From Methylobacterium fujisawaense (GTDB lineage: Bacteria > Pseudomonadota > Alphaproteobacteria > Rhizobiales > Beijerinckiaceae), in NCBI RefSeq assembly GCF_014138435.1, contig NZ_JACJIM010000001.1, positions 124,001-188,000 of the forward strand: a DNA stretch of 64,000 bases. The letters run 5' to 3'. Within the stretch, counting starts at the first letter, position 1; the number at the start of each line of letters is the position of its first letter. Under the pieces are notes generated by a model, which worked only from the letters and a program-made list of their open reading frames with translations, had not been told where the DNA came from and searched no databases. The translations under genes and the position numbers were made by a program. Below, piece after piece: positions 7,738-16,958 of the stretch.

Positions 7738-10700
7738 TCAGGCGCGGTGGATCACCGGCACCGCGGGCGCCCCCTCCCACTCGGTGTTGGCGGGGATCGA
7801 CTCGCCCTTCATGACGATGGTGAGCGGACGCAGGCGGGCGAAATCGCCGACCTTCGTATCGTACAGCACGGTCGAGAACGCGCCCACCGAGACGCCCCGG
7901 CCGACGACGACGCGGCCGATCTTCATGATCCGGTCCTCGTACAGGTGCGTCTGCAGCGCCGAGACCCGGTTGATGGTGGCGTAGTCGCCGATGGTGACGC
8001 AGTCGAACTCGGTGATGTCGGTGGTGAGCATGCACACCCCCTTGCCGACCTTCACCCCGAACAGCCGCAGCACCCAGGGCAGGAAGGGCGTGCCCTGGAG
8101 ATGCTCGAGCAGCACCTTGCCGGCGAGTCCCCAATAGGCCACGGCGATCGCCTCGGTGCGCATCGCCCACCACGACCACATCGGCTGCATGCCGGGCTTG
8201 TAGACGCCCATCAGCAGCCATTTCATCGCGATGACGGCGGACGACTGGATCAGCGCGATGGCGACGCTCGCCGCGACGAAGCTGAAGGCCAGTCCCCACC
8301 AGTCCTGCTCCAGGATGGCCGGGTAGAAGTACCAGTCGATCACCGTGATCGCGAGGGTGATATAGAGCATCGGCGAGAACGAAGTCGCGAAGGCCTCGAA
8401 CACGCCGCGCCGGATCTTCGGCCAGGCGCCGGGCTCGTAGGTCTGGGCGGTCGAGCCGAGATCGACCTTCTGGCGGGCCGGCAGCCGGATCGGCGGGGAG
8501 CCGAACCACGTCTCGCCGGGGCTCATGGCGGCATTCTCGGGCGGCTTCGACTTGATGCCGATGAGCACGTCGTCGGGGATGACGGCGCCCGGCGGCACCA
8601 CGGCATCGTTGCCGACGAAGACCCGCGCCCCGGTGCGGGTCGGCTCCAGGTGCATCCAGCCGCGCCGGATCTCCTCCTCGCCGTACACCACCTCGTCGGC
8701 GACGAAGTTCTTCGCGCCGACCTCGGCGAGATCGTAGCGGCCCGCGAGGTTGGTCGAGATCTCGGCGCCGTGGCCCATATTGGCGCCCATCAGCCGGTAC
8801 CAGGCCCGCATGTAGACGGTCGCGAACAGCGACGAGAGCGTCTCCAGGGTCACCTCGACGGCGAGCGCCAGCGACCATTTCCGCAGGTAGAACAGGGAAT
8901 GGACCGAGTAGGTGCCCGAGCGCGTCCGCGGCAGCACGATCCAGCGGATGCCGGCGATCAGCAGCACCGTGCCGGCGGTCATCAGCATGGCCGTGGGCCA
9001 GGTGAGGATCGGCAGGTACCAGTGGTAGTCGACGTCGGTGATGTCGGAGAACGAATCCGAGATCTGGTCGAAGATGAAGAAGGCCGGGAAGATCGGCAGC
9101 AGGCCGACCGCGGGGATCGCGCCGAGCAGGACGACATAGGCCGCCATGAAGGCGCTGCGGCGCGCGAAGGAGGCCTCGGCGGGCGCGGGCAGGTCCGAGG
9201 GGTCCGCCATCCCGACCTTGCGGCCGGGTGAACCGTCCCAGCGCTCGGCCGCCCCGACCCGCGAGCCCACGGGGATCGTGGTCAGGTCGGCGATCTCCGC
9301 CTGCGGCCCGATCACCGTGTCGTGGCTGATGACGCAGGAGGTTCCCACCGCCGCATCCGCGCCGATCTCGACCCGGCCGATGACAAGCTCGTTGCCGACG
9401 ATCTCGGCGTTGGCGATGACGAGGCGACCGCCGAGCGACGCGCCGTCTCCGATGGTCAGGAGGTCGGGCGCGCCGATCTCGATGTCCGAGATCAGGGTGT
9501 CACGCCCGATCCGGGCGCCCATCAGCCGCAGGTAGATGGCGATGGCCGGCGAACCCTGGAGCCACTTCACGTGGACCAGCGGGGCCAGCCGCTGCGCGAG
9601 CCACCAGCGGTAATAGTAGGCGCCCCAGAGCGGATAGCGGCCCTGCTTGGTCCGGCCGAGGATGAGCCACTTGCCGGCCACCGCGGCCACTGCGGTCACG
9701 CCGTTGATCGCCACATAGACGAGGAGCAGCACCCCGAGTTCGGCGAAGAAGCTGAGACCGCCGCCGGTGAGCAGCAGGTAGGTCACGAACATGCCGAGCC
9801 ATTGCGCAGTGGCCAGGGCGATGACGAAGGGCAGCGCGACGAGTTGCGCGAGGCCGCACAGCGCCCGGCGCAGCAGCGGCGGCGGTTCGAAGCTCAGGTC
9901 ACGGGTCGCGGCCCCGGCGCCCATCCCGCCCGTGCGGGCGATCAGCGCGTCCGCCATGGCCCGCATCGTGCGCAGGGCATAGACGTCCGGCAGGGTGATG
10001 CCGGCGAGCGGCGGGTTCTCGCGCACCGCCGAGACGAAGCGGGCGGCGAGCAGGGAATGCCCGCCGAGATCGGCGAAGAAATCGCCCTCGAGGGCGATCG
10101 GCTGGTTGCCGAAGACCTGCTTGGCAGCCGCGACGAGGGCCGCCTCGGTCTCGTTGGCGGGGGGCTCCTGCTCGCCGTCGGCGGCCACCACCGTCAGCGG
10201 GGCGATCTTCAGCGCCTTGCGGTCGACCTTGCCGGAGGTCAGGCGCGGGAGCGACTCGGCCACCTCGAAATGGCCGGGCACCATGTAGGGCGGCATCTGC
10301 CCGGCAAGCGTCCGGCGCAGGGCCGCGGCGTCGATGGCGCGGCCGCGCTCCGGGATCAGGAAGGCGACGAGGCGGTCGACGCCGTCGTCCTGCCGGAGCA
10401 CGACGGCGGCCTGGTTGATGTCGGGCACCGCCCGGATCCGGGACTCGATCTCGCCCAGCTCCACGCGGAAGCCGCGGATCTTCACCTGGTCGTCGATCCG
10501 GCCGTGGAACACGATCCGGCCCTCGGCATCGAGGGAGACCGCGTCGCCCGAGCGGTAGAGCACCGGATCGGTCCCGTCCGACGCGAAGGGGTTGGCGATG
10601 AACTTCTCCGCCGTCAGCTCCGGACGGGCGAGGTAGCCCCGCGCCACGCCGGGGCCGCCGATCAGCAGCTCGCCCTGCTGGTCGCGGCCGAGCAGGGCGA

Positions 10701-11805
10701 GGTCCTCGCCGGCGACATAGACGGAATAGTTCGGGATCGGGCCGCCGATGGTCACCGGCTCGCCGGGCCGCATCTCGGCGGCGGTCGCCACCACGGTGGC
10801 CTCCGTGGGCCCGTAGGTGTTGAACAGCTGGCGCCCGCCCGTCGCCCAGCGGGCGATCAGCGGCTCGGGCAGCGCCTCGCCGCCGAGCAGGACGAGGCGG
10901 ACCCGCGGCAGGTCGCCGGAGATCATCGCCAGCAGCGTCGGCACGGTGTCGAGCACCGTGATCCCCTCCGCCTCCAGGATGCCCGGCAGCGATTCCAGGT
11001 CGCCCATCATGGCCGGGCTCGCCACGAACAGGGTCGCGCCCACGAGGTAGGGGACCCAGATCTCCTCCATCGAGAGATCGAAGGCCACCGAGGCCCCCTG
11101 GAACACCACGTCGTCGGCGCGCATCCCGTAGAGGGCGTTCCCCGACCGGAGGAAGTGGCAGATGTTGGCGTGGCTGATGACGATGCCCTTGGGCACGCCG
11201 GTCGAGCCCGAGGTGTAGATCAGGTAGGCGGGATGCTCGGGCGTCAGTCCGGCGGCGCGCGGGTCCGGCTCGGGCGCATCGGCGGGCGTCCCCGCGTCGA
11301 GATCGGCGGGCGTCAGGGCGGGCGTCCCGTCGGGCGCCGCGGCCGCCAGCGCCGGCGAGACCAGCAGCGCCTTCGCGCTCGCATCGGTGAGGCACACGCC
11401 GACCCGATCGGCCGGCGCCTCGGCGTCGAAGGGCAGCCACGCCGCCCCCGACATCGTGATGCCGATCTGCGCCACGAGGAGGTCCGGGCCGCGGGCCATC
11501 CACAGGCCGACGACGTCGCCGGGGCCGATGCCGCGATGGGCGAGGCCGGCGGCGATCCGGCCGGCCCGGGCGGCGACCTCCGCGTAGGTCAGGTGCGGGT
11601 GGACGCCGCCGGCCGCCACGCGGGCGCCGTCGACGAGGCAGGGATGGTCGGGCCGGGTCTCGGCGGCGTGCAGGAAGATCTCGGCCAGGACCTCGTCGCG
11701 GATCAGGTCGGGCCGGTGGTCGCCGCGCAGGATCGCCGCGTCCCCGGGACGGTCGCGCTCCCCGGCCACCGGGCCGGGCCGGGTCTTTTCGGCGACGTCG
11801 CTCAT
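7738..11805 (-). CDS. Pls/PosA-type nonribosomal peptide synthetase (A-T-6TM with three hexapeptide-repeat domains)
   Basis: A 1355-residue membrane synthetase. Its order matches the epsilon-poly-L-lysine synthetase Pls of Streptomyces: an adenylation domain (about 30-540; A3 YTSGSTGVPKG, A4 FDLSMEE, A5 NTYGPTE, A7 YRSGD, A10 SGKVDRKAL), a thiolation domain with the phosphopantetheine serine near residue 577 (LGGHSLL), then six transmembrane helices in three pairs (about 640-740, 880-980, 1150-1220), each pair followed by a soluble domain with hexapeptide-repeat character. There is no condensation domain of canonical type and no thioesterase. By alignment to GrsA, the ten pocket residues read DLEDLGTVVK; acidic E at position 239 suits a cationic amino acid. 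The product is unknown. Confidence 0.9.
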   Translation of the reverse strand: MSDVAEKTRPGPVAGERDRPGDAAILRGDHRPDLIRDEVLAEIFLHAAETRPDHPCLVDGARVAAGGVHPHLTYAEVAARAGRIAAGLAHRGIGPGDVVGLWMARGPDLLVAQIGITMSGAAWLPFDAEAPADRVGVCLTDASAKALLVSPALAAAAPDGTPALTPADLDAGTPADAPEPDPRAAGLTPEHPAYLIYTSGSTGVPKGIVISHANICHFLRSGNALYGMRADDVVFQGASVAFDLSMEEIWVPYLVGATLFVASPAMMGDLESLPGILEAEGITVLDTVPTLLAMISGDLPRVRLVLLGGEALPEPLIARWATGGRQLFNTYGPTEATVVATAAEMRPGEPVTIGGPIPNYSVYVAGEDLALLGRDQQGELLIGGPGVARGYLARPELTAEKFIANPFASDGTDPVLYRSGDAVSLDAEGRIVFHGRIDDQVKIRGFRVELGEIESRIRAVPDINQAAVVLRQDDGVDRLVAFLIPERGRAIDAAALRRTLAGQMPPYMVPGHFEVAESLPRLTSGKVDRKALKIAPLTVVAADGEQEPPANETEAALVAAAKQVFGNQPIALEGDFFADLGGHSLLAARFVSAVRENPPLAGITLPDVYALRTMRAMADALIARTGGMGAGAATRDLSFEPPPLLRRALCGLAQLVALPFVIALATAQWLGMFVTYLLLTGGGLSFFAELGVLLLVYVAINGVTAVAAVAGKWLILGRTKQGRYPLWGAYYYRWWLAQRLAPLVHVKWLQGSPAIAIYLRLMGARIGRDTLISDIEIGAPDLLTIGDGASLGGRLVIANAEIVGNELVIGRVEIGADAAVGTSCVISHDTVIGPQAEIADLTTIPVGSRVGAAERWDGSPGRKVGMADPSDLPAPAEASFARRSAFMAAYVVLLGAIPAVGLLPIFPAFFIFDQISDSFSDITDVDYHWYLPILTWPTAMLMTAGTVLLIAGIRWIVLPRTRSGTYSVHSLFYLRKWSLALAVEVTLETLSSLFATVYMRAWYRLMGANMGHGAEISTNLAGRYDLAEVGAKNFVADEVVYGEEEIRRGWMHLEPTRTGARVFVGNDAVVPPGAVIPDDVLIGIKSKPPENAAMSPGETWFGSPPIRLPARQKVDLGSTAQTYEPGAWPKIRRGVFEAFATSFSPMLYITLAITVIDWYFYPAILEQDWWGLAFSFVAASVAIALIQSSAVIAMKWLLMGVYKPGMQPMWSWWAMRTEAIAVAYWGLAGKVLLEHLQGTPFLPWVLRLFGVKVGKGVCMLTTDITEFDCVTIGDYATINRVSALQTHLYEDRIMKIGRVVVGRGVSVGAFSTVLYDTKVGDFARLRPLTIVMKGESIPANTEWEGAPAVPVIHRA

Positions 11806-11916
11806 CCGCTGCTCCGCTGGCCGGCCGCTCGAGCCGGCGCCTGTCCTGGCCGCCGCCCTATAGCCTGCCGATCATGCCGTTATCGAGGCGGCCTTGCACT
11901 GCGCAGGCGCACGGGA

Positions 11917-12513
11917 TCAAGCCCAGCGCCAGCCACCGGGCTCGAGGATCAGGACCTCGCCCTGCCGGATTCCGAGGCGGGGCGCGGCGTAGATGTCGAG
12001 ATGACCGAGGGCGACGAGGGCCGCCCGTGCCACGCCGCCATGGGCGACGACCACCGTATCCCGCTCCAGGGCCGCGATCATCGGGCCGACGCGCTCGACC
12101 AGGGCGGCGTAGCTCTCGGCGCCGAGGCCGGGCGGACGGTAATGCCAGCGGTCCCGGTCGCGGCCGGCCGCCCCCGCCGGGTCGCGGCGGCGGATCTCCG
12201 CCCAGGTGGAGCCCTCCCAGCTGCCGAAACCGATCTCGCGCAGGCGCGGATCGGTCCGGTACGCCGCCGGCGGCAGGCCGAGGGCCGTCCGGAGGATCTC
12301 CATGGTGCGCCGGGTGCGCTTGAGCGGGCTCGCGACGAAATCGGCCTCCGCCAGCGTCGCCCCCGCCGCCGCGGCGAGGCGTTCCGCGACGGCCGCCGCC
12401 TGCGCCTCGCCCTGGGCGTTGAGGTCCGTGTCGCGCCCGCCCTGGAGGCGTCCCTCGGCGTTCCAGGCGGTCTGGCCGTGCCGGATGAAGTAGATCGTAC
12501 CCAACCGTCTCAA
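11917..12513 (-). CDS. Histidine phosphatase family protein (phosphoglycerate mutase-like)
   Basis: A 198-residue branch-1 histidine phosphatase. The catalytic RHGQTAWN motif lies near the N-terminus (IYFIRHGQTAWN), with a second arginine in SPLKRTRRT, the acidic E in IGFGSWEG, and the second catalytic His in VVVAHGGVARA. The start is a TTG: the one at 12513 has AGGA five bases upstream, and a second TTG at 12504 is only three codons in. Longer starts upstream have no support. It sits between the Pls-type synthetase (same strand) and divergent ppk2. The substrate is unpredictable within this family; phosphosugars and cobalamin-pathway intermediates are among the known ones. Confidence 0.82.
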   Translation of the reverse strand: MRRLGTIYFIRHGQTAWNAEGRLQGGRDTDLNAQGEAQAAAVAERLAAAAGATLAEADFVASPLKRTRRTMEILRTALGLPPAAYRTDPRLREIGFGSWEGSTWAEIRRRDPAGAAGRDRDRWHYRPPGLGAESYAALVERVGPMIAALERDTVVVAHGGVARAALVALGHLDIYAAPRLGIRQGEVLILEPGGWRWA

Positions 12514-12600
12514 CCCCGTCCTGCGCAGGAATCCGGAACGGCCTGGATCGCCGGCCGTTCTCGCCGTCGGTCGGCAATATCCGGATACAGGTCCTGCCCC

Positions 12601-13593
12601 ATGTCCAAGAAGCACGGCAAGCATCATCGCGGCCACAAACGTCCCGATGACATGACAGGTGAGGCAGACCTGCATGGATCGCCCCGGCCGCCCCGCCCGT
12701 CGACGGCCCGCTGGGCGGGTTCCGCGGACACGATCGCCGGGACAATCCCGGTCGCCCTGGACGGCCACCGCCAGATCCCCATCCTGGCCGCCCCGGGCAT
12801 CGTCACGGTGGAGCCGGGCGCGGCCTTCGACCTCTCCGCGGTGGAGGCCGACGCCGATGGCGGCCTGGATAAGGCCTGGGCGAAGGAGGCCCTGGCCGGG
12901 GAGCGGGCGCGCATCGTCGCCCTCCAGGAGCGCCTCTATGCCGAACGCGCCCGCAGCCTGCTGCTGGTGTTCCAGGCGATCGATACCGGCGGCAAGGACG
13001 GGACGATCCGCTCGGTCCTGCAGGGCGTGAACCCCCAGGGCTGCACCGTGGCCTCGTTCAAGGTGCCCTCAAGCGAGGAACTCGATCACGACTTCTTGTG
13101 GCGCTACCACGCCCGCGTGCCGGGACGCGGCATGATCGGGGTGTTCAACCGCAGCCACTACGAGGACGTGCTGGTGGTGCGGGTGAAGGGCCTCGTGCCG
13201 GATGCGGTCTGGCAGAGCCGCTACGGCCGCATCAACGACTTCGAGCGCCTGCTCACCGAGTCCGGCACAACCGTGATCAAGTTCTTCCTGCACATCTCCC
13301 GGGCCGAGCAGAAGAAGCGCCTGGAGGCCCGGATCGCCGATCCGGAGAAGCGCTGGAAATTCGATCCCGCCGATCTGGTCGAGCGGAAGTCCTGGGACGC
13401 CTACCAGCAGGCCTTCGCGGACGCCCTCGGCCGCTGCTCGACGCCCCATGCGCCCTGGCTGGTGGTGCCGGCCAACCACAAGTGGTTCCGCAACTACGTG
13501 ATTGCCCGGACCGTGGCCGATACACTGGAGGCCATGGATCCGCGATTCCCGGAGGCCTCGAAGGGCATCGCGGATCTCACGGTGCCCGACTGA
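12601..13593 (+). CDS. ppk2: Polyphosphate kinase 2 family protein (polyphosphate:nucleotide phosphotransferase)
   Basis: A 330-residue PPK2 that transfers phosphate between polyphosphate and nucleoside mono- or diphosphates. The Walker A loop is DTGGKDGT (128-135), followed by the lid and polyphosphate-binding elements (GCTVASFKVPS, LDHDFLWRYH) and a Walker B-like VFNRSHYEDVLVVRV. The C-terminal half has the family blocks ERRL-like FERLL, KFFLHISRAEQKKRL and WLVVPANHKWFRNY. The first 50 residues are an extra basic, His/Lys-rich extension (MSKKHGKHHRGHKR). The length suits a single-domain enzyme; whether AMP or ADP is preferred is not decidable here. The start ATG at 12601 is the first in frame with a conserved-looking tail. 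Confidence 0.92.
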   Translation: MSKKHGKHHRGHKRPDDMTGEADLHGSPRPPRPSTARWAGSADTIAGTIPVALDGHRQIPILAAPGIVTVEPGAAFDLSAVEADADGGLDKAWAKEALAGERARIVALQERLYAERARSLLLVFQAIDTGGKDGTIRSVLQGVNPQGCTVASFKVPSSEELDHDFLWRYHARVPGRGMIGVFNRSHYEDVLVVRVKGLVPDAVWQSRYGRINDFERLLTESGTTVIKFFLHISRAEQKKRLEARIADPEKRWKFDPADLVERKSWDAYQQAFADALGRCSTPHAPWLVVPANHKWFRNYVIARTVADTLEAMDPRFPEASKGIADLTVPD

Positions 13594-13609
13594 CGGGGGG
13601 AGGCCCGAC

Positions 13610-14764
13610 ATGCTGGTGGTTCGGGAAATCGCGGTCTCGGGCTACCGCTCGCTGCGGCGGATCAGCTTCCCGGTCGATCAGCTGTCGGTCTTCGTCGGGG
13701 GCAACGGCACGGGCAAGACCAACCTGTACCGCTCGCTCGAGCTCCTGCAGGCGGCGGCCCGGGGTACGCTCACCCGCGATCTCGCCGCGGAGGGCGGGAT
13801 GGACTCGGCCCTGTGGGCGGGTCGCCGTCGGCAGGGCGAGGCCGCGCGGATCTGCCTGTCGGCCACCCTGCGCCACGACGGCACCGGCCAGGACTTCCAC
13901 TACGCCGTGGAGGTCGGGCTGGTGCAGCAGGCCGGCGACTCGATTTTCGGCGCGGCCTTTCGGAAGGAACCGCAGGTGAAGGCCGAGCGCCTGACGGTCC
14001 GCACCCGCGGTCGCACGGCCGTACTCCTCGATCGCGACGGGCGCAGCGGCTTCGTCCGCGACGAGGCGGGCGCCAAACGCTCCCTTGGCGGGGATCTGCT
14101 GGCGACCGAGACCGCGCTGGGCAGCCTCCTCGACGCCACAGGGCTTCCCGAGATCGCCCTGGTCCGCCTCGCCTTGGCGGGATGGCGCTTCCACCACGAT
14201 TTCCGGACGGATGCCGATTCGCCCCTACGCCGGCCCTGCCTCGCGGTGACCACGCCGACGCTGGCCTCGGACGGCTCGGACCTCGCCGCCGTCTTCGCCA
14301 CCCTGGCGCATATCCGGCAGGACACCGCCGAGATCGACGAGGCCGTCGACGCCGCCTTCCCGGGTGCGGGACTCGTCATCCCCGAGCCGGGCCGTCACGC
14401 CAGCTTCGGCCTGCGCTTTCCCGACTTCCCCGTCCGGATCTTCGATCCGCCGGAACTGTCGGACGGCACCCTGCGCTACCTCGCCCTCGCGGGCGCCCTG
14501 CTCGGATACCGCTTGCCGCCGTTCATCGCCCTGAACGAGCCCGAGACCAGCCTGCATCCCGATCTCATGGATCCGCTGGCGCGGCTGATCGCGCGGGCCG
14601 CAGAACGCACCCAGGTCTGGCTCGTGACCCATTCGGAGCGGCTGGCGGCAGGGATCGCGGAGCACGGGCGCGTCCGGCCGCGCACCGTCATCAAGCGTGA
14701 CGGCGAGACCTGGATCGACGGGCTCAAGCTCTCGGGGGACTTCGCCGACGCGGATGAGGATTGA
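13610..14764 (+). CDS. AAA family ATPase (RecF/OLD-like, COG4637 type)
   Basis: A 384-residue predicted ATPase of the ABC/SMC-related type. Walker A is GGNGTGKTN near residue 30, the start MLVVREIAVSGYRSLRR is typical of RecF-like domains, and the C-terminal half has the Walker B/signature region FIALNEPETSLHPDL followed by a switch histidine (LVTHSERLA). There is no TOPRIM or nuclease domain and no partner nuclease gene nearby, so it does not look like an OLD or retron defence pair. GGGGGGAGG lies eight bases before the ATG at 13610, 17 bases after ppk2, so co-transcription is likely. The function is unknown. Confidence 0.85.
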   Translation: MLVVREIAVSGYRSLRRISFPVDQLSVFVGGNGTGKTNLYRSLELLQAAARGTLTRDLAAEGGMDSALWAGRRRQGEAARICLSATLRHDGTGQDFHYAVEVGLVQQAGDSIFGAAFRKEPQVKAERLTVRTRGRTAVLLDRDGRSGFVRDEAGAKRSLGGDLLATETALGSLLDATGLPEIALVRLALAGWRFHHDFRTDADSPLRRPCLAVTTPTLASDGSDLAAVFATLAHIRQDTAEIDEAVDAAFPGAGLVIPEPGRHASFGLRFPDFPVRIFDPPELSDGTLRYLALAGALLGYRLPPFIALNEPETSLHPDLMDPLARLIARAAERTQVWLVTHSERLAAGIAEHGRVRPRTVIKRDGETWIDGLKLSGDFADADED

Positions 14765-14833
14765 CCCCGATCCGATCGGATCGTGCGAAAAGCCGTCTGG
14801 CCGCGCGCGGCGCGTGCGGTGACGGAGCGCGCC

Positions 14834-15658
14834 TCAATCCTTGTCGAGGGTGAGGTCCGGGGCCTCGGGATTCTTCATGCCGACGACGTGGTAGCCGGCA
14901 TCCACGTGGAGGATCTCGCCGGTCATGCCCGCCGCCATGTCGGAGACGAGGTAGGACGCGGTCTCGCCGACCTCCCCGATCGTCACGGTCCGGCGCAGGG
15001 GCGCGTTGTACTCGTTCCACTTCAGGATGTAGCGGAAATCGCCGATCCCGGAGGCAGCGAGAGTCTTGATCGGGCCCGCCGAGATCGCGTTGACCCGGAT
15101 GTTCTTCGGGCCGAGATCGGCCGCGAGGTAGCGCACCGACGCCTCCAGGGCCGCCTTGGCCACGCCCATCACGTTGTAATGCGGCATCCACTTCTCGGCG
15201 CCGTAATAGGTCAGCGTCACGAGGGAGCCGCCCGGGCGCATGATCTTCTCGGCACGCTGGGCCACGGCGGTGAACGAGTAGCACGAGACCAGGAGCGACT
15301 TGGTGAAGTTGTCCTCGGAGGTCTCGATATAGCGGCCGGTCAGCTCGTCCTTGTCGGAGAAAGCGACGCAGTGGACGACGAAATCGATGCCGTCGGGGAA
15401 GACCTTCGCGGCTTCCGCGAAGACCGCGTCGATCGTGGCCGCCTCGGTGACGTCGCAATGCCCGATGACGTGGGCGTCGAGCTCCTTGGCGAGGGGCTCG
15501 ACCCGCTTGCGCAGGGCATCGCCCTGATAGGTGAAGGCGAGTTCGGCGCCGTGGGCGCGGGCGCTGCGGGCGATGCCCCAGGCGATCGAGCGGTTGTTGG
15601 CGACCCCGAGGACGATGCCCCGCTTGCCCGCCAGAAGGCCCTGCCCGTGTTCCGCCAT
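14834..15658 (-). CDS. fabI: Enoyl-[acyl-carrier-protein] reductase (NADH)
   Basis: Catalyses the last reduction of fatty-acid elongation. The 274-residue SDR-fold protein has the FabI-specific nucleotide loop GVANNRSIAWGIA, the catalytic Tyr/Lys pair spaced six residues apart in YNVMGVAKAALEASVRYLA, the SAGPIKTLAASGI substrate-loop block and the C-terminal HVDAGYHVVGM. The start ATG at 15658 gives MAEHGQGLLAGKRGIVLG; a longer in-frame start adds a proline-rich stretch with no family match. It is convergent with the ATPase gene. Confidence 0.95.
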   Translation of the reverse strand: MAEHGQGLLAGKRGIVLGVANNRSIAWGIARSARAHGAELAFTYQGDALRKRVEPLAKELDAHVIGHCDVTEAATIDAVFAEAAKVFPDGIDFVVHCVAFSDKDELTGRYIETSEDNFTKSLLVSCYSFTAVAQRAEKIMRPGGSLVTLTYYGAEKWMPHYNVMGVAKAALEASVRYLAADLGPKNIRVNAISAGPIKTLAASGIGDFRYILKWNEYNAPLRRTVTIGEVGETASYLVSDMAAGMTGEILHVDAGYHVVGMKNPEAPDLTLDKD

Positions 15659-15788
15659 GATCGATCCCGAAGCCGCGCGACCCCTTTCGGGGCCGGGGGG
15701 CCTCCTTAGCGGAGGCGGCCCGGCGACGGAAGTCCGGGGCGACACCGAGCGCCGTCAAGCCGGCCTCGGTGTCCGGTTCGCGAGGCCG

Positions 15789-16718
15789 TCAGGCCGCCTT
15801 GGCGGCGCGCCGGCTGCGGGCGAAGTCCGCCAGGGCCGCATCCTCGCCCTCCGGCAGGACGATCGCCGTGGTGGCGAACAGGTCCCCAGGGGTGCCGTCC
15901 TTCTTCGGCAGGCCCTTGCCGCGCAGGCGGAAGGTGCGGCCGGAACTCGTCATCGCCGGGATCTTCATCTCGACGACGCCGGTGAGCGTCGGCACGCGGA
16001 TCGTGCCGCCGAGCACGGCATCCTCCAGGGGAACGTCGACGGTGGTGCGCAGGTCGGCCCCCTCGACGGTGAAGCGCGGATGCGGGCGGATCCGGATCGT
16101 CAGCAGGGCGTCGCCCGGCTCACCCCGGAGGCCGCCGCTCTGGCCGAGACCGCGCAGCCGGATGGTCTGGCCGTCGATCACGCCACGGGGGATCATCACG
16201 TCGACCTCCCGGCCGGTGGGCAAGGCGAGGCGCAGCTTCTCCTCGCTGGCGACCTGCTCCAGGGTCACCGACAGCTCCGCGGCGACGTCTTCGCCCTTGG
16301 CGGGCTGGCGCTGACCGCCCGGTCCGGCCCCGCCGGCGCGGAAGGCCTCGCCGAAAATGTGCGAGAAGATGTCCTCGCCCATCCCGCCGCCGCCCATGCC
16401 GCCGCCGCGCTGGGCGCGGGCCATGTGCTCGAAGTCGAAATTGCCCCCGCGGCCGCCGCCGAAGCCGCCGAACCCCTCGAAGCCGGTCGCGCGCGGCTTG
16501 CCCTCGGCATCGATCTCGCCGCGGTCGAACTGCTTGCGCTTCTCGGCGTCGCCCAGGATCTCGTAGGCCGAGTTCGCCTCGGCGAAACGGTCCTTGGCCT
16601 TCACGTCGTTCTTGTTGCGGTCGGGGTGGAAGTCCTTGGCGAGCTTGCGATAGGCCTTCTTGATCTCGGCCTCGCTCGCCCCCTTGGCCACGCCCAGCAC
16701 GTCGTAGGGATTGCGCAT
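15789..16718 (-). CDS. DnaJ/CbpA-type co-chaperone (class II J-protein)
   Basis: A 309-residue Hsp40. The J domain (residues 1-70) carries the HPD tripeptide in KDFHPDRNK, which stimulates DnaK. A Gly/Phe-rich linker (FEGFGGFGGGRGG, then GGGMGGGGMG) follows, then the two beta-barrel substrate domains (about 130-290) without the zinc-finger CxxCxGxG repeats. This is the CbpA/DnaJ class B layout. The start at 16718 (MRNPYDVLGVAKGA) matches the usual J-domain start. It is divergent from the VOC gene across about 240 bases. Confidence 0.9.
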   Translation of the reverse strand: MRNPYDVLGVAKGASEAEIKKAYRKLAKDFHPDRNKNDVKAKDRFAEANSAYEILGDAEKRKQFDRGEIDAEGKPRATGFEGFGGFGGGRGGNFDFEHMARAQRGGGMGGGGMGEDIFSHIFGEAFRAGGAGPGGQRQPAKGEDVAAELSVTLEQVASEEKLRLALPTGREVDVMIPRGVIDGQTIRLRGLGQSGGLRGEPGDALLTIRIRPHPRFTVEGADLRTTVDVPLEDAVLGGTIRVPTLTGVVEMKIPAMTSSGRTFRLRGKGLPKKDGTPGDLFATTAIVLPEGEDAALADFARSRRAAKAA

Positions 16719-16958
16719 GGATCTCTTGGCTGTGCGGTTGGCTGTGCGATATCGCTTCGCCAGCCGGATGTGGGATGGATGTTGCATCCCTGCAACGGTC
16801 CTGTCGGCGAAAGTCTGCGGGTTCGTGCCGAACGTCAAGCGGCCGATCTCGCCGCGGCTGCGGGCCGGCCCTATCGTCGGAGGCAGCGCCGACCGGCGCC
16901 TCCGGCGGGATCGGGCCGGAGGCCGCTCGCGCCGGAATCACCCGAGGCCGGAGAGCCG

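Noticed and set aside
9322..13593. A 1423-codon open frame on the plus strand opposite the Pls-type synthetase, reaching into ppk2
   Set aside because: It is a high-GC antisense shadow; only its final part from 12601 is a real gene (ppk2). The rest has biased, low-complexity composition and no motifs.
13610..14764. AAA ATPase as part of a defence system (OLD/Gabija/retron-like)
   Set aside because: No TOPRIM or nuclease domain, no partner nuclease, reverse transcriptase or toxin nearby; the neighbours are housekeeping genes.
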